DNA of 64,000 bases from Candidatus Poribacteria bacterium (GTDB taxonomy: Bacteria > Poribacteria > WGA-4E > WGA-3G), in assembly GCA_022821965.1 (NCBI GenBank), contig JAJECN010000056.1:1-64000 (forward strand), read 5' to 3'. This document shows positions 1-8,424 of this stretch, one piece after another. Numbering within the stretch: position 1 is the first letter of the stretch; the number at the start of each line of letters is the position of its first letter. Made by a program: the position numbers and the translations under genes. A model generated the notes under the pieces. That model saw nothing but the letters and a program-made list of their open reading frames with translations. It was not told the DNA's origin and did not search any database.

Positions 1-9
1 TTTCGTCAT
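1..9 (-). CDS. Start of a truncated minus-strand gene at the left edge
   Basis: Only the first three codons (Met-Thr-Lys) lie inside the window. The support is an ATG at 9 preceded on the minus strand by a GAGGTG ribosome binding site about 5 bases upstream. Nothing can be said about the product. The 420 bases to its right contain no convincing gene, so they are probably the 5' region of this gene and the shared downstream region of the patatin gene. Confidence 0.3.
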
Positions 10-49
10 GGTTCACCTCAAAATATGTGGTTGTATAATGAGGTGTATT

Positions 50-89
50 CTATCAGAGATGGCGTGAAAAGTCACGCCATCTCTGATAG
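50..89. repeat. Perfect 18-bp inverted repeat with 4-base loop
   Basis: Bases 50-67 and 72-89 are exact reverse complements around the loop AAAG (68-71). There is no T-run on either side, so it does not look like a simple intrinsic terminator. It sits about 40 bases upstream of the minus-strand start codon at 9 and could act in the leader of that gene, or be a mobile palindromic repeat. Confidence 0.9.
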
Positions 90-117
90 CATCATTTACC
101 TTTGCCTCTGTGAGGTC

Positions 118-159
118 TCACCGACAATTGAATGCCTCTGCGCGCTTGAGGGATTCCAT
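118..159 (-). other. Possible 13-codon leader peptide
   Basis: An ATG at 159 is preceded at 168-173 by AAGGAG, an excellent ribosome binding site with 8-base spacing. The frame encodes a basic 13-residue peptide (Met-Glu-Ser-Leu-Lys-Arg...) and then stops. The order short ORF, hairpin (50-89), start codon (9) on one strand resembles an attenuation leader, but it may also be the remnant of a decayed gene. The rest of 160-429 is AT-rich and shows nothing further. Confidence 0.25.
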
Positions 160-429
160 GAAAATTTCTCCTTATTGGGTCCAGTTAAATCCTATTCCAA
201 GACAAAATTGGAGATGGGATTGTTAATGGATGAAGTTTGAGGTGCTTAGCCTCTCGTTAGCGAAACAAGAAATTGCCTTCACTTCTCAAAACGGAAAAAT
301 TTGTCACATTCTCCTGCATTATACATTTTGCAACATAAAAAGTCAATTTTTTAACAGAAAAGTATATCGGCGGGTCTAAATTGGGGTTAAAAATGCATGA
401 GAATCACGCTTTGACGTAATCCTTGTATT

Positions 430-1350
430 TTATTCAGACGCTTCGGAAATAAACGTCCTAATTTCTTTGGCGTGTCTCTCAAAATCGCGCTCGGCGAGAG
501 ATTTGAGGGTGTCCAACTGCGTGAGGTTATCTATCTCCCAACGACCAATTTCTGGACTGACGCGTAAATAATTGCCCCTTAGCAACAGTTTCGCTGTATG
601 TGCGGATGCTTGGGCTTGCAATGTCATCACGTATGAGGTTAGTTTTACACCCCCCCATCCGGTGATGAACCCCCAGCCTCGTCTCTGCTGATACATGTTT
701 GTCGAATGTCCTGTGCCGATGGATAGCATCCGAATTTCTCGTGGCTCTTTTCTAAACGCTGAGAGTGCCTCTGTGGCGGCAATTGTGGAAGGGTTGTTTG
801 CCCATAAGCAGCCGTCTGCTAACAAGAGATTATCAATAGATTTTGGCGCGAAAAAGATGGGTGCAGCGCAGGAGGCGAGGATAGCGTCTCGTAAACAGAC
901 CTCTTTACTTGTGGTGGGCGTACCCTCCGAATCGTGACTTCCATAATTGGATCTAAAAATGTGAACTTCACTTCTGGCGATTTCCGAACTTGTTATCATT
1001 AATGGTGTTGCTATTTCACCGAGAGGCGTTGCCGGAATATGCTTGGCAATAACCTTGGCGAGTTGTTCGCTTGGATATTTACTCAAAAATAACGGAATGC
1101 GATACCATCGCCTTCGGAAGATGTGCGGTGTCTCGGTATCAAAAAGTTCGACAATATCTTGCATCGGGATGTCGGAAACAGCAGCACCGGCGATAATAGC
1201 ACCTGTGCTTGTCCCAGCGATGAGATCGAAACAGGTTTTGATACGCGTTCCAAAAGCCTGTTCAATTTTGGCGAGCAGTTGGGCGGTGTATATGCCGCGG
1301 GTGCCGCCGCCATCTAATGCGAGGATGTGGAAGGTGTCTTTGTTTTTCAT
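430..1350 (-). CDS. Patatin-like phospholipase
   Basis: This 306-residue protein should hydrolyse acyl esters of (phospho)lipids with a Ser-Asp dyad. Seen: the glycine-rich oxyanion loop DGGGTRG at 13-19, the nucleophile elbow GTSTG at 46-50 (Ser48) and the second catalytic motif ADG at 178-180 (Asp179). There is no signal peptide or membrane segment, so it is predicted to be cytoplasmic. The overall form (single compact patatin domain, N-terminal start at the glycine loop) resembles the effector lipases of bacterial defence systems such as CapV, but no nucleotide cyclase lies nearby. It starts 17 bases after the stop of the DUF4268 gene and has only a weak ribosome binding site, so it is probably co-transcribed with and dependent on that gene. 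Lipase family is certain; biological role is not known. Confidence 0.88.
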   Translation of the reverse strand: MKNKDTFHILALDGGGTRGIYTAQLLAKIEQAFGTRIKTCFDLIAGTSTGAIIAGAAVSDIPMQDIVELFDTETPHIFRRRWYRIPLFLSKYPSEQLAKVIAKHIPATPLGEIATPLMITSSEIARSEVHIFRSNYGSHDSEGTPTTSKEVCLRDAILASCAAPIFFAPKSIDNLLLADGCLWANNPSTIAATEALSAFRKEPREIRMLSIGTGHSTNMYQQRRGWGFITGWGGVKLTSYVMTLQAQASAHTAKLLLRGNYLRVSPEIGRWEIDNLTQLDTLKSLAERDFERHAKEIRTFISEASE

Positions 1351-1367
1351 TGGTTGTTTCTTTACGT

Positions 1368-2363
1368 TTATTCGTCATCCTCATCTTCTGGTGGTTCCCA
1401 ATCAGCAGCATTGAGTGCTTTGATGCGACAGCGGAAAACTTCATAAAACTTTTCAAGATTTAGGGCAAACCATTTGTGTTGGTCTCGCCAATCTGCTTCG
1501 TTTATTGGATTCACGTCATTCTTGTACAGTGTCACTCGGTTTGAAGTTTCTCTCCATTCGGGTTCTCCATTAAAGTTAGGATCAATTTCTTCTTGTTGTT
1601 GCTTTAATAATTGGTAATAAGTTGTAGCATGGGGCGGAGCACCTGTTGGGTTGAATATATCAAGTTCAACCCTAATTTGATTTCCTGTTGGATTCATTGA
1701 TATGTGTAACCTAAATCCACTGCGACCAATGCCTAGGAACACGGAATTACCATTGGGTTGGGGTCTTCCAATTATAATTGGGCTGCCTATCTCACGTAGA
1801 TACTCACCCAGTTTTAACCAGTATTTTTCCCGCAATTGCCTCGCCTCCGATTCCTCTGGAGGTATGTGTCTTGTTTGCCGATTCACGGTCCGACTCCAAT
1901 CGTTGGGCTTAGAGACGATTTCAAATTGTGGGGCCGGGGCAGAATTACGAATTCGCCATACTTTAATCTCTATTCCAAAGTACCGAAAGCGTTCATCTGT
2001 AATTTCATTTAGCTTGTCAAATGCTGCGAGGTGTTCTTCTCGAAACTCCTTCGCAACCCATATAACTGTGTGAACATCCAAGCCTACCGAATATGTCAGA
2101 ATTTGACCCAGATGTTTATGGTCTGTCCTTGTCAGTTGATTTTCAATAAGTACCCGTGAACTGTCTTCAGTATTACGACACAGAATATCCGCTTGGAAGT
2201 CTCCAACATTTAGCTCTTGATCTTCAAGTTCAAGTCCGAAACCTAATGTTTCCGCAAGTAGATTAAGATTTTCCTCTTCCGCTAACCAAGGTGTAAAGTC
2301 TGTTGCTTCGTTCGGCCAAATATCGCGGAGTTCAATAGGTTGAAGCCGATCTAATTCAGGCAT
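1368..2363 (-). CDS. DUF4268-type protein with restriction-nuclease-like fold
   Basis: A 331-residue protein. The N-terminal half has the pattern of DUF4268 proteins: about residues 51-110 read as a PD-(D/E)XK-like core with Asp59 (GDFQADI) and a strand ending in Glu74-x-Gln76 (LIENQ), followed by a helix and the strand TVIWVAKEF. The C-terminal half is rich in Trp, Arg and acidic residues and ends in a run of Asp/Glu. The start at 2363 was chosen over the longer frame because AAGGAG lies 8-10 bases upstream; the longer form would add 19 residues without a site. It is the first gene of a two-gene unit with the patatin gene. Nuclease activity is an inference from fold; the Glu-x-Gln in place of Glu-x-Lys makes it less certain. 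A role in defence or in DNA repair is possible. Confidence 0.75.
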   Translation of the reverse strand: MPELDRLQPIELRDIWPNEATDFTPWLAEEENLNLLAETLGFGLELEDQELNVGDFQADILCRNTEDSSRVLIENQLTRTDHKHLGQILTYSVGLDVHTVIWVAKEFREEHLAAFDKLNEITDERFRYFGIEIKVWRIRNSAPAPQFEIVSKPNDWSRTVNRQTRHIPPEESEARQLREKYWLKLGEYLREIGSPIIIGRPQPNGNSVFLGIGRSGFRLHISMNPTGNQIRVELDIFNPTGAPPHATTYYQLLKQQQEEIDPNFNGEPEWRETSNRVTLYKNDVNPINEADWRDQHKWFALNLEKFYEVFRCRIKALNAADWEPPEDEDDE

Positions 2364-2439
2364 AAAGTAGTTCTCCTTTGTAGTAATGTCGCAAATCAAT
2401 ATACCACATTTCTCGACCAAAAATCAACTGAATTATATC

Positions 2440-2468
2440 TTGACACAAACCCACAATTTCTGTAAAAT
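2440..2468 (+). promoter_or_regulatory. Sigma-70 type promoter of the sod gene
   Basis: TTGACA (2440-2445) and TAAAAT (2463-2468) are separated by 17 bases. This is a near-consensus housekeeping promoter about 30 bases ahead of the ATG at 2500. It supports that start over the longer open frame that begins at 2386, upstream of the promoter. Confidence 0.8.
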
Positions 2469-2499
2469 GCTATCCAAAATAGCAGGACGAGGAGAACTC

Positions 2500-3222
2500 A
2501 TGGATCGTAGAAATTTTTTAATTCAGGGAAGTACTGCAGTGGCAGGACTGCTCCTTGCGAACAGTCCGCTGCGTCTTTATGCAGACCATCACGAGCAAGC
2601 GCATAGCCATGGTCATACGCTACCGGCACTGCGCTATCCGCACGATGCGCTTGAACCATACATCGATAAACGCACAATGGAGATCCATCACGGGAAACAC
2701 CATCAAGGCTACGTCAATAAACTCAATGCGGCAATCAAAGGACACCACGATTTGACGCACATGTCAATTGAGGAGCTGCTTCGGAATATTGATAAAGTGC
2801 CGAAGGACATTCGCCAAGCCGTTATCAATAGTGGCGGTGGACACGCCAATCATACGCTTTTCTGGAGTATTATGATTCCGGGTGGTAGTGAACCGACAGG
2901 GAAGATTGCTGAAGCCATTCAATCCACATTCGGTTCATTTGATGCTGGCAGTGAAATGTTCGCCAAAGCCGCGAAAACACATTTCGGATCCGGGTGGGCA
3001 TGGCTTGTCGTTGATGAAAACAAGAAACTGCAAATTTACTCAACATCGAATCAAAATAGCCCGCTCATGAAGGGACATACCCCGATCCTCGGTCTTGATG
3101 TCTGGGAACACGCCTATTACCTAAATTATCAAAACCGACGCGCTGATTACGTTGATGCTTGGGGAAATGTCGTCAATTGGAAAATGGTTAACGCTAACTA
3201 TATTGCGGCGACGAAGGCTTAA
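2500..3222 (+). CDS. sod: Tat-exported Fe/Mn superoxide dismutase
   Basis: Converts superoxide to hydrogen peroxide and oxygen. The 240-residue protein has a Tat-type leader (DRRNFLIQG followed by a hydrophobic stretch, residues 2-21), a His-rich linker at 30-39, then a complete Fe/Mn-SOD. Metal ligands are visible as the His in MEIHHGKHH (His63), the His in NHTLFW, and Asp and His in DVWEHAYY. The start at 2500 has GGAG 5 bases upstream and lies behind a good promoter. Most Fe/Mn-SODs are cytoplasmic; this one is expected to act folded and metal-loaded in the periplasm or on the cell surface. It is followed 30 bases later by another Tat-exported redox enzyme, a sulfite-oxidase-like protein, so the pair may protect against or process oxidants outside the cytoplasm. 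Confidence 0.95.
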   Translation: MDRRNFLIQGSTAVAGLLLANSPLRLYADHHEQAHSHGHTLPALRYPHDALEPYIDKRTMEIHHGKHHQGYVNKLNAAIKGHHDLTHMSIEELLRNIDKVPKDIRQAVINSGGGHANHTLFWSIMIPGGSEPTGKIAEAIQSTFGSFDAGSEMFAKAAKTHFGSGWAWLVVDENKKLQIYSTSNQNSPLMKGHTPILGLDVWEHAYYLNYQNRRADYVDAWGNVVNWKMVNANYIAATKA

Positions 3223-3252
3223 ATCGCACTTGTCTAAAAATGAGGAGATACC

Positions 3253-4389
3253 ATGGAGCGTAGGGATTTTTTGCGACGTAGCGGTCTAACGCTTACAGGG
3301 CTGCTGCTCAGTCCGTGGGCGGTCTATGCTTTTCCACGCCGTGAGGGTGAAGTGCTTATTGCGTTCGCAGATCAGCCGCCGGAACCACCTTCAAAGCGCG
3401 GCTTGCTGGATTGGGACAAATTTGATACCTTTATTACACCGAACGATGAATTCTTCAACGTTTCACATTACGGCAAACCTGAAGTTGATCTCGCGACGTG
3501 GAAATTGGAGATTAGCGGTTTGGTTGACAACCCACTGGTGCTCACGATTGAAGACATTAAAGCGCGTCCACGGCAGGAGGTAACCTTTACATTGGAATGC
3601 TCCGGCAACCATGGGTTTGCAACGTTCACAGGTGCTATTGGTAACGCAAAATGGGTTGGTACACCCCTCGCGCCGATCCTCAAGGAGGCTGGTATCCAAG
3701 AAAACGGGATTGAGGTTATCTTCTTCGGACACGATGTCGGAGAAGAGGAACGACGAGGTGTAAAGATGCGTCAGAACTTCGCACGGAGTATGTCCGTTGA
3801 AGATGCACTGGAAGACACCAACCTCCTCTGTTATGAGATGAACGGTGAACCGTTACCACACGCGAACGGTGCCCCGCTACGTTTAATCGCGCCCGGATGG
3901 TATGGCATCGCCTGCGTCAAATGGCTCAAGCGCATTGAGGTGCGCGATACCCGGTACATGGGGCGGTTTATGGGACGCGATTATGTCACAATGCGTGAAG
4001 AGAAACGTCCTGATGGTGAATCGGTCTGGATGGAGACCTCAGTTGGTAGAACAAAGTTGAAATCGTTAGCGGCGAAAGTAACGCGCATCGGTGATAAATA
4101 CCGTATCTACGGTGCAGCGTGGGGCGCACCTATCAAGACCGTTGAAGTGAGTGTTGATGGCGGTGCATGGCAAAAAGCGACGATAGACCCGGAAGAGGAT
4201 GCCGAATTCGCATGGAAAATCTGGCATCTTGATTGGAACAGCCCATCGAAGGGTGAACATACTGTCGTCTCCAGAGCCATTGATACGAAAGGGAACATCC
4301 AACCCGCTGGGGACTCGGACTACATCACCGGAAAGCATACGTATTGGGAAAGCAACGGTCAGGTCGTCCGTCAGGTAGATATCGAATAG
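3253..4389 (+). CDS. Sulfite-oxidase-like molybdenum enzyme, Tat-exported
   Basis: A 378-residue member of the sulfite oxidase family, which binds molybdopterin and oxidises sulfite or related substrates. Seen: Tat leader MERRDFLRRS with hydrophobic core to about residue 26; the Mo-cofactor domain with the ligating Cys116 in ECSGNHG; WYG in PGWYGIACVKW; and a C-terminal immunoglobulin-like dimerisation domain from about residue 270 (YRIYGAAWG...VSVDGG). There is no haem domain, so electrons probably go to a separate cytochrome, as in SorA/SorB systems, but no cytochrome gene is adjacent. It has a GAGGAG ribosome binding site and sits 30 bases after sod, likely in the same transcript. The exact substrate is not determined by the sequence. 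Confidence 0.92.
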   Translation: MERRDFLRRSGLTLTGLLLSPWAVYAFPRREGEVLIAFADQPPEPPSKRGLLDWDKFDTFITPNDEFFNVSHYGKPEVDLATWKLEISGLVDNPLVLTIEDIKARPRQEVTFTLECSGNHGFATFTGAIGNAKWVGTPLAPILKEAGIQENGIEVIFFGHDVGEEERRGVKMRQNFARSMSVEDALEDTNLLCYEMNGEPLPHANGAPLRLIAPGWYGIACVKWLKRIEVRDTRYMGRFMGRDYVTMREEKRPDGESVWMETSVGRTKLKSLAAKVTRIGDKYRIYGAAWGAPIKTVEVSVDGGAWQKATIDPEEDAEFAWKIWHLDWNSPSKGEHTVVSRAIDTKGNIQPAGDSDYITGKHTYWESNGQVVRQVDIE

Positions 4390-4409
4390 AATTTATACTC
4401 CCATGTTAC

Positions 4410-4455
4410 TGACGAGGTTCCATATGGGAAACACCCCAGCAAAAACACCTCGTCA
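4410..4455. repeat. Inverted repeat of the ACGAGGTT family
   Basis: TGACGAGGT (4410-4418) is repeated inverted as ACCTCGTCA (4447-4455). A second palindrome with the same arm sequence occurs at 26832-26850, so this is a dispersed intergenic element. Here it lies between the sulfite-oxidase-like gene and the PhyH gene. Confidence 0.8.
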
Positions 4456-4479
4456 GCGACACGTGATAGGTAGGAGTTT

Positions 4480-5259
4480 ATGAATATAACTGATGCACAG
4501 AAACAGCAATTCCAAGAGGAAGGTTATTTTATTTTAGAGAGTGTTATCCCGGAACCACTGCTGGAACTCCTTCGCGGTGAGTGCGGGACCTTTATCAATC
4601 AGGCGGATGCTGAGATGGAGCGGCAGGACACAGAAGTACTCGGTCTCAATCATCGCGGCAAAAGATATTTCGTCTCAAACTGCTTCAGGCAACAGCCAAA
4701 ACTTCGCGAATTTCTGTTCAGCGACCTGATGGCGGATGTCTGCCGTGCGACCTTAGGCGATACGGCGTATCTCTTTTGGGAACAGTACGTCGTCAAGGGA
4801 GCAGAAGAGGGAATGAAGTTTAGCTGGCACCAAGATTCGGGGTACGTCGGTTATCCCGATCACAAGCCGTACCTCACCTGTTGGTGTGCCCTTGATGATA
4901 TGTCCGAAGAGAACGGCACGGTCTACGTGATGCCGTTTTCCCACATCGGTGTCCGTTCATGGGTAAAGCACATCCGCGACGAAGAGAGCAACGATATGGT
5001 GGGCTATTTCGGACCGGAAAAGGGTGTCCCTGCTATCGTGCCAGCGGGGAGTATTGTGGCGTTTACGAGCGTCAATTTCCACTGCAGCGGGACGAACTAC
5101 ACGAACAACCTGCGGCGTGCGTATCTTGCGCAGTATTCCGCGGAACCACTGCTTTCGCATGATGGAAGTCGTTTGTGGGGCAATGCTGAGCCGTTGTTGA
5201 AGGATGGCAAGTCCGTTGTGGGAGAACCACCACCGGAGATTACTTCACGGTTTGATTAG
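4480..5259 (+). CDS. PhyH-family Fe(II)/2-oxoglutarate dioxygenase
   Basis: A 259-residue phytanoyl-CoA-dioxygenase-like enzyme: Fe(II) and 2-oxoglutarate dependent hydroxylation of an organic substrate. The iron triad is visible as His117-x-Asp119 (WHQDS) and His201 (FHCSGTN); Arg212 (LRRAYL) is the expected 2-oxoglutarate anchor. No signal peptide, so cytoplasmic. The start at 4480 has TAGGAG with 5-base spacing. It follows the sulfite-oxidase-like gene after a palindromic spacer. Its 3' end overlaps the convergent carboxypeptidase gene by 15 bases. Substrate unknown; the family covers lipid, alkaloid and phosphonate hydroxylases, and four members lie in this window. Confidence 0.92.
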   Translation: MNITDAQKQQFQEEGYFILESVIPEPLLELLRGECGTFINQADAEMERQDTEVLGLNHRGKRYFVSNCFRQQPKLREFLFSDLMADVCRATLGDTAYLFWEQYVVKGAEEGMKFSWHQDSGYVGYPDHKPYLTCWCALDDMSEENGTVYVMPFSHIGVRSWVKHIRDEESNDMVGYFGPEKGVPAIVPAGSIVAFTSVNFHCSGTNYTNNLRRAYLAQYSAEPLLSHDGSRLWGNAEPLLKDGKSVVGEPPPEITSRFD

Positions 5260-6558
5260 TTTTTTATCAGCGTCATAGGTGCTGTTTGAAACTGTGCCTG
5301 GGGAAACCAGACGGCTGAACTGGGTCAGATAATTCCCGATTTTATCTTGGATATCCCGTGCAGGTGTCGCCGGACCAACATAATGGCTGATGAGGATGCC
5401 GAACGCAAACACCTCACCGTCTGCTGTTACGGTGTAACCAGCAAGCGCAGAAACGCCGCTTAACGTCCCCGTTTTTGCACGTAATACCTTTTCGGCGGAC
5501 ACACCTTGCATCCGATTTCTTAAGGTACCGTCAACACCAGCGATCGGAAGCGATGCCAGATACTCCGGCATCAACTCAAAATTGTGGTGCATATAGACGA
5601 GTAGCTTGGTGAGCAATTCAGCGTTGAGGAGGTTGTACCGAGAAAGCCCGGAACCGTCAACGAACCGATGCGGTGGCGGTTCGCCCATAATCTCGTTCAA
5701 AAAATTAGTAACCGCTTCCCTGCCTTTCCTCCACGTTCCGGGTTCACCGACCACTTCAGCACCTATCGTTTTGAAAAGTAGTTCAGCGATCCAGTTGTCA
5801 CTCGGTTTGTTCATTAACTTCAGGATGTCGGCGAGCGGCGGTGATAAATGCTTGGCAACACTATGGGCATCTGGTGGAACTGTTCCTAAGACGACATCAC
5901 CCACTACTTCAATGCCTTTTTGTTCGAGTTCGATTTTCAATAGATAGCCGCACGGCAGTGCTCTGCTTCTCGTGCCCGGATCGGGTTCTATTTGTCTGAT
6001 ACTTAAAGCACCAATCCGAAGTGGTCTATCGTCCCACATCCATCCTGGACCTTCCCGAACGGTGTCAAGGTATGTTTCGTCAACGATGATGTCGCCTTGT
6101 ATTGATTCCACACCGGTTTCAAGCAACGTATCCGCCAATTTCAGTATATCGCTCGGCTGAAGCACTGGATCGGCTCTGCCTTTGAGATAGAGATTTCCTA
6201 TCACTTGTGTGTCGGCATCCGTATCGACATAGAGGGTTGTTTCAAATTGGTAGTCTGCCCCCAATTTCGCCAAAGCGGTCGCTGCCGTGAAGAGTTTCGT
6301 TGTGGAGGCGGGGTGTTGTAATTTATGGGCGTTTCTTTCATAAATCACTTCTCCTGTTTCAACAGCAACCACCTTTATCCCGATGCTTGCCGTCGTGAAC
6401 AACGCTTCCTGCAAAACGGCATCAATATCAGCGTGTAGTTTTTCGAGTGGGTCTAACGATACAGCCGGAATTTCCGTTTCAACCGGCTTGGCGGTGAATA
6501 TTCCACAACCTGAGAGCAGCATGATGCTGCAAAAAAGAAAGATAGCAAAGGTTCTCAT
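5245..6558 (-). CDS. dacB: D-alanyl-D-alanine carboxypeptidase/endopeptidase (PBP4 type), lipoprotein
   Basis: Peptidase family S13 enzyme trimming peptidoglycan stem peptides in the periplasm. All three catalytic motifs are present: Ser85-Thr-Thr-Lys88, Ser253-Asp-Asn255 and Lys362-Thr-Gly364. The N-terminus is a lipoprotein signal (hydrophobic stretch ending in LLSGC, Cys18), unusual for PBP4 proteins, which are normally soluble. I took the ATG at 6558, giving 437 residues; ATG 6576 and TTG 6594 are possible but have no better ribosome binding site. The domain between the first and second motifs (residues 95-245) is the typical PBP4 insertion. The gene is convergent with the PhyH gene and overlaps its end. 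Confidence 0.93.
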   Translation of the reverse strand: MRTFAIFLFCSIMLLSGCGIFTAKPVETEIPAVSLDPLEKLHADIDAVLQEALFTTASIGIKVVAVETGEVIYERNAHKLQHPASTTKLFTAATALAKLGADYQFETTLYVDTDADTQVIGNLYLKGRADPVLQPSDILKLADTLLETGVESIQGDIIVDETYLDTVREGPGWMWDDRPLRIGALSIRQIEPDPGTRSRALPCGYLLKIELEQKGIEVVGDVVLGTVPPDAHSVAKHLSPPLADILKLMNKPSDNWIAELLFKTIGAEVVGEPGTWRKGREAVTNFLNEIMGEPPPHRFVDGSGLSRYNLLNAELLTKLLVYMHHNFELMPEYLASLPIAGVDGTLRNRMQGVSAEKVLRAKTGTLSGVSALAGYTVTADGEVFAFGILISHYVGPATPARDIQDKIGNYLTQFSRLVSPGTVSNSTYDADKKLIKP

Positions 6559-6686
6559 AATTCTTAATAATATCATAACCGAACGAATTCTCAAAATACA
6601 AACCGATTACGATTTTTATGGGTTTAAAGAGACGCAGCGTCGGGATTTCATTTTGCTATCGGCACTGCGAAAAACGTAGACAAAAT

Positions 6687-6715
6687 TTGACTTTTACCCT
6701 TAAATATGATAAAAT
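6687..6715 (+). promoter_or_regulatory. Sigma-70 type promoter of cimA
   Basis: TTGACT (6687-6692) and TAAAAT (6710-6715) with a 17-base spacer, about 100 bases before the citramalate synthase gene. An AAAGGAG sequence at 6759-6765 lies in the leader but is not spaced for any in-frame start of cimA. Confidence 0.7.
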
Positions 6716-6814
6716 ATTAGCATAAGAACTAAACAGGAATTAAGACATAAAAGTATAAAAGGAGACACCGAATTTTGGCGTAGCTTGAAGCCAAAACTTG
6801 CCGTGAAAAGGGAC

Positions 6815-8392
6815 ATGGTTGAATTTTATGACACAACACTTAGGGATGGCAGCCAAGCAGAGGGCGTAGCGTTTTCTGTTGAAGATAAACTTATCATCAT
6901 AGAGGCACTGGATAAGTTAGGTATCCGCTATATTGAGGGAGGCTACCCCGGTTCCAACCCGAAGGATATAGAGTTTTTCAAGCGAGTAAAAGGAATGGCG
7001 TTAGAAACGGCAACGATTGTGCCGTTCGGTAGCACGCGCTATCCGACTTATACCGCCGATGCCGATCCGAATTTGACTGCCTTGCTGGATACTGGTGCAA
7101 GGACCGTTACAATTTTTGGAAAGAGTTGGCGACTCCACGCCACCGATGTCCTGCGTGTCACAGCAGAAGATAACCTGGCATTAATTGAGAGTTCTGTCCG
7201 CTACCTTGTCGAAAATGGGCGAGAGGTGATTTACGATGCCGAACATTTCTTCGATGGTTATGCCGACGATGCTGCGTATGCAATAGAAACGCTGCGGTCG
7301 GCTGCATCTGGCGGTGCGAGCTGTCTCGTGCTCTGCGATACCAACGGCGGCAGATTACCACTGGAAATCCAAGCAGGTGTTGAAGTTGTCCTTTCCGAGT
7401 TGTCGTTGCCGGTTGGTATTCATACACACAACGATGCTGGAATGGGTGCGGCAAATTCCGTTCTGGCTGTTCAGGCTGGTGCAACCCATGTGCAAGGCAC
7501 GTTTAATGGCTACGGTGAACGGTGTGGAAACGCGAATCTCGCCTCTATTATCCCCACAATTCAACTCAAACTTGGTATAAAGTGCCTTAGCGATTCGCAG
7601 CTGCCAGCGTTAACGAGCGTGTCACGACTTATCAGCGAATTGGCGAACCTTCCGCATGATGAACGTCAACCTTATGTTGGGCGTTCCGCTTTTGCCCACA
7701 AAGGTGGCTTGCACACCGATGCCATCCGTAAAAATCGTCTCACTTACGAACACATCGTGCCGGAAACGGTTGGCAATACGCAACGAATTCTCGTCTCTGA
7801 CCAAGCGGGACGTGGGACCATCATGAAAAAGATCGAGAAGGCATACCCCGATTACGACAAGGATTCACCACAGGTGTTAGAACTCTTCAAACGCCTCAAA
7901 GAAGCGGAACAGGAAGGCTACCAATACGAAGCCGCTGAAGCATCGTTTGAACTTTTGACACATAAGATATTTAATGGGCACGAATCCTTTTTTGAGCCTG
8001 TTGGTTTCCGTGTGATCATTGAACAGTTCAGCGACTACGCCATGCGTTCTGAAGCAACCATAAAAGTTACGACACCAGACGGTCTTACCGCGCACACCGC
8101 TGCCGATGGAGATGGACCGGTCAACGCACTTGACACCGCTCTCCGAAAAGCACTTGAGCAGTTCTATCCGGCTTTGCAGACAGTCCGATTGATAGATTAC
8201 AAGGTTCGAGTGTTGGATACCAAAGCTGGGACAGGCTCAAAAGTCCGAGTATTGATTGAAGCGAGTGACGGCGAAAGAACTTGGAGCACCGTTGGCGTTT
8301 CAGAGAACATCATCTCCGCGAGTTGCGAAGCACTCATAGACAGTTTTGAGTATAAACTTTACACAGACAAAACTTTCGCCGCTTCACTTTGA
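6815..8392 (+). CDS. cimA: (R)-citramalate synthase
   Basis: Condenses pyruvate and acetyl-CoA to citramalate, the first step of the pyruvate route to isoleucine. The DRE-TIM-like barrel starts at once with the conserved DTTLRDG (residues 6-12) and carries HTHNDAGMG, the metal-binding His pair, followed by NGYGERCGNA. The C-terminal third (from about residue 400) is the LeuA-type regulatory domain, here usually the site of isoleucine feedback. The order EGGYPGSNPKD early in the barrel distinguishes CimA-type from LeuA. I chose ATG 6815 (525 residues); TTG 6785 and GTG 6803 are in frame and cannot be excluded, as no start has a well placed ribosome binding site. Likely expressed from the promoter at 6687-6715, with the next small gene 32 bases downstream. 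Confidence 0.93.
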   Translation: MVEFYDTTLRDGSQAEGVAFSVEDKLIIIEALDKLGIRYIEGGYPGSNPKDIEFFKRVKGMALETATIVPFGSTRYPTYTADADPNLTALLDTGARTVTIFGKSWRLHATDVLRVTAEDNLALIESSVRYLVENGREVIYDAEHFFDGYADDAAYAIETLRSAASGGASCLVLCDTNGGRLPLEIQAGVEVVLSELSLPVGIHTHNDAGMGAANSVLAVQAGATHVQGTFNGYGERCGNANLASIIPTIQLKLGIKCLSDSQLPALTSVSRLISELANLPHDERQPYVGRSAFAHKGGLHTDAIRKNRLTYEHIVPETVGNTQRILVSDQAGRGTIMKKIEKAYPDYDKDSPQVLELFKRLKEAEQEGYQYEAAEASFELLTHKIFNGHESFFEPVGFRVIIEQFSDYAMRSEATIKVTTPDGLTAHTAADGDGPVNALDTALRKALEQFYPALQTVRLIDYKVRVLDTKAGTGSKVRVLIEASDGERTWSTVGVSENIISASCEALIDSFEYKLYTDKTFAASL

Positions 8393-8424
8393 GGCTACTG
8401 TGCCTCACATCTTTAGGGGAAAAC

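Noticed and set aside
25-240. 71-codon frame on the plus strand at the left edge
   Set aside because: It runs through the perfect hairpin, has no ribosome binding site and its sequence has no protein-like pattern.
430-2363. CBASS system suggested by the CapV-like patatin
   Set aside because: No CD-NTase, Cap2/Cap3 or HORMA/TRIP13 gene is adjacent; the partner is DUF4268-like.
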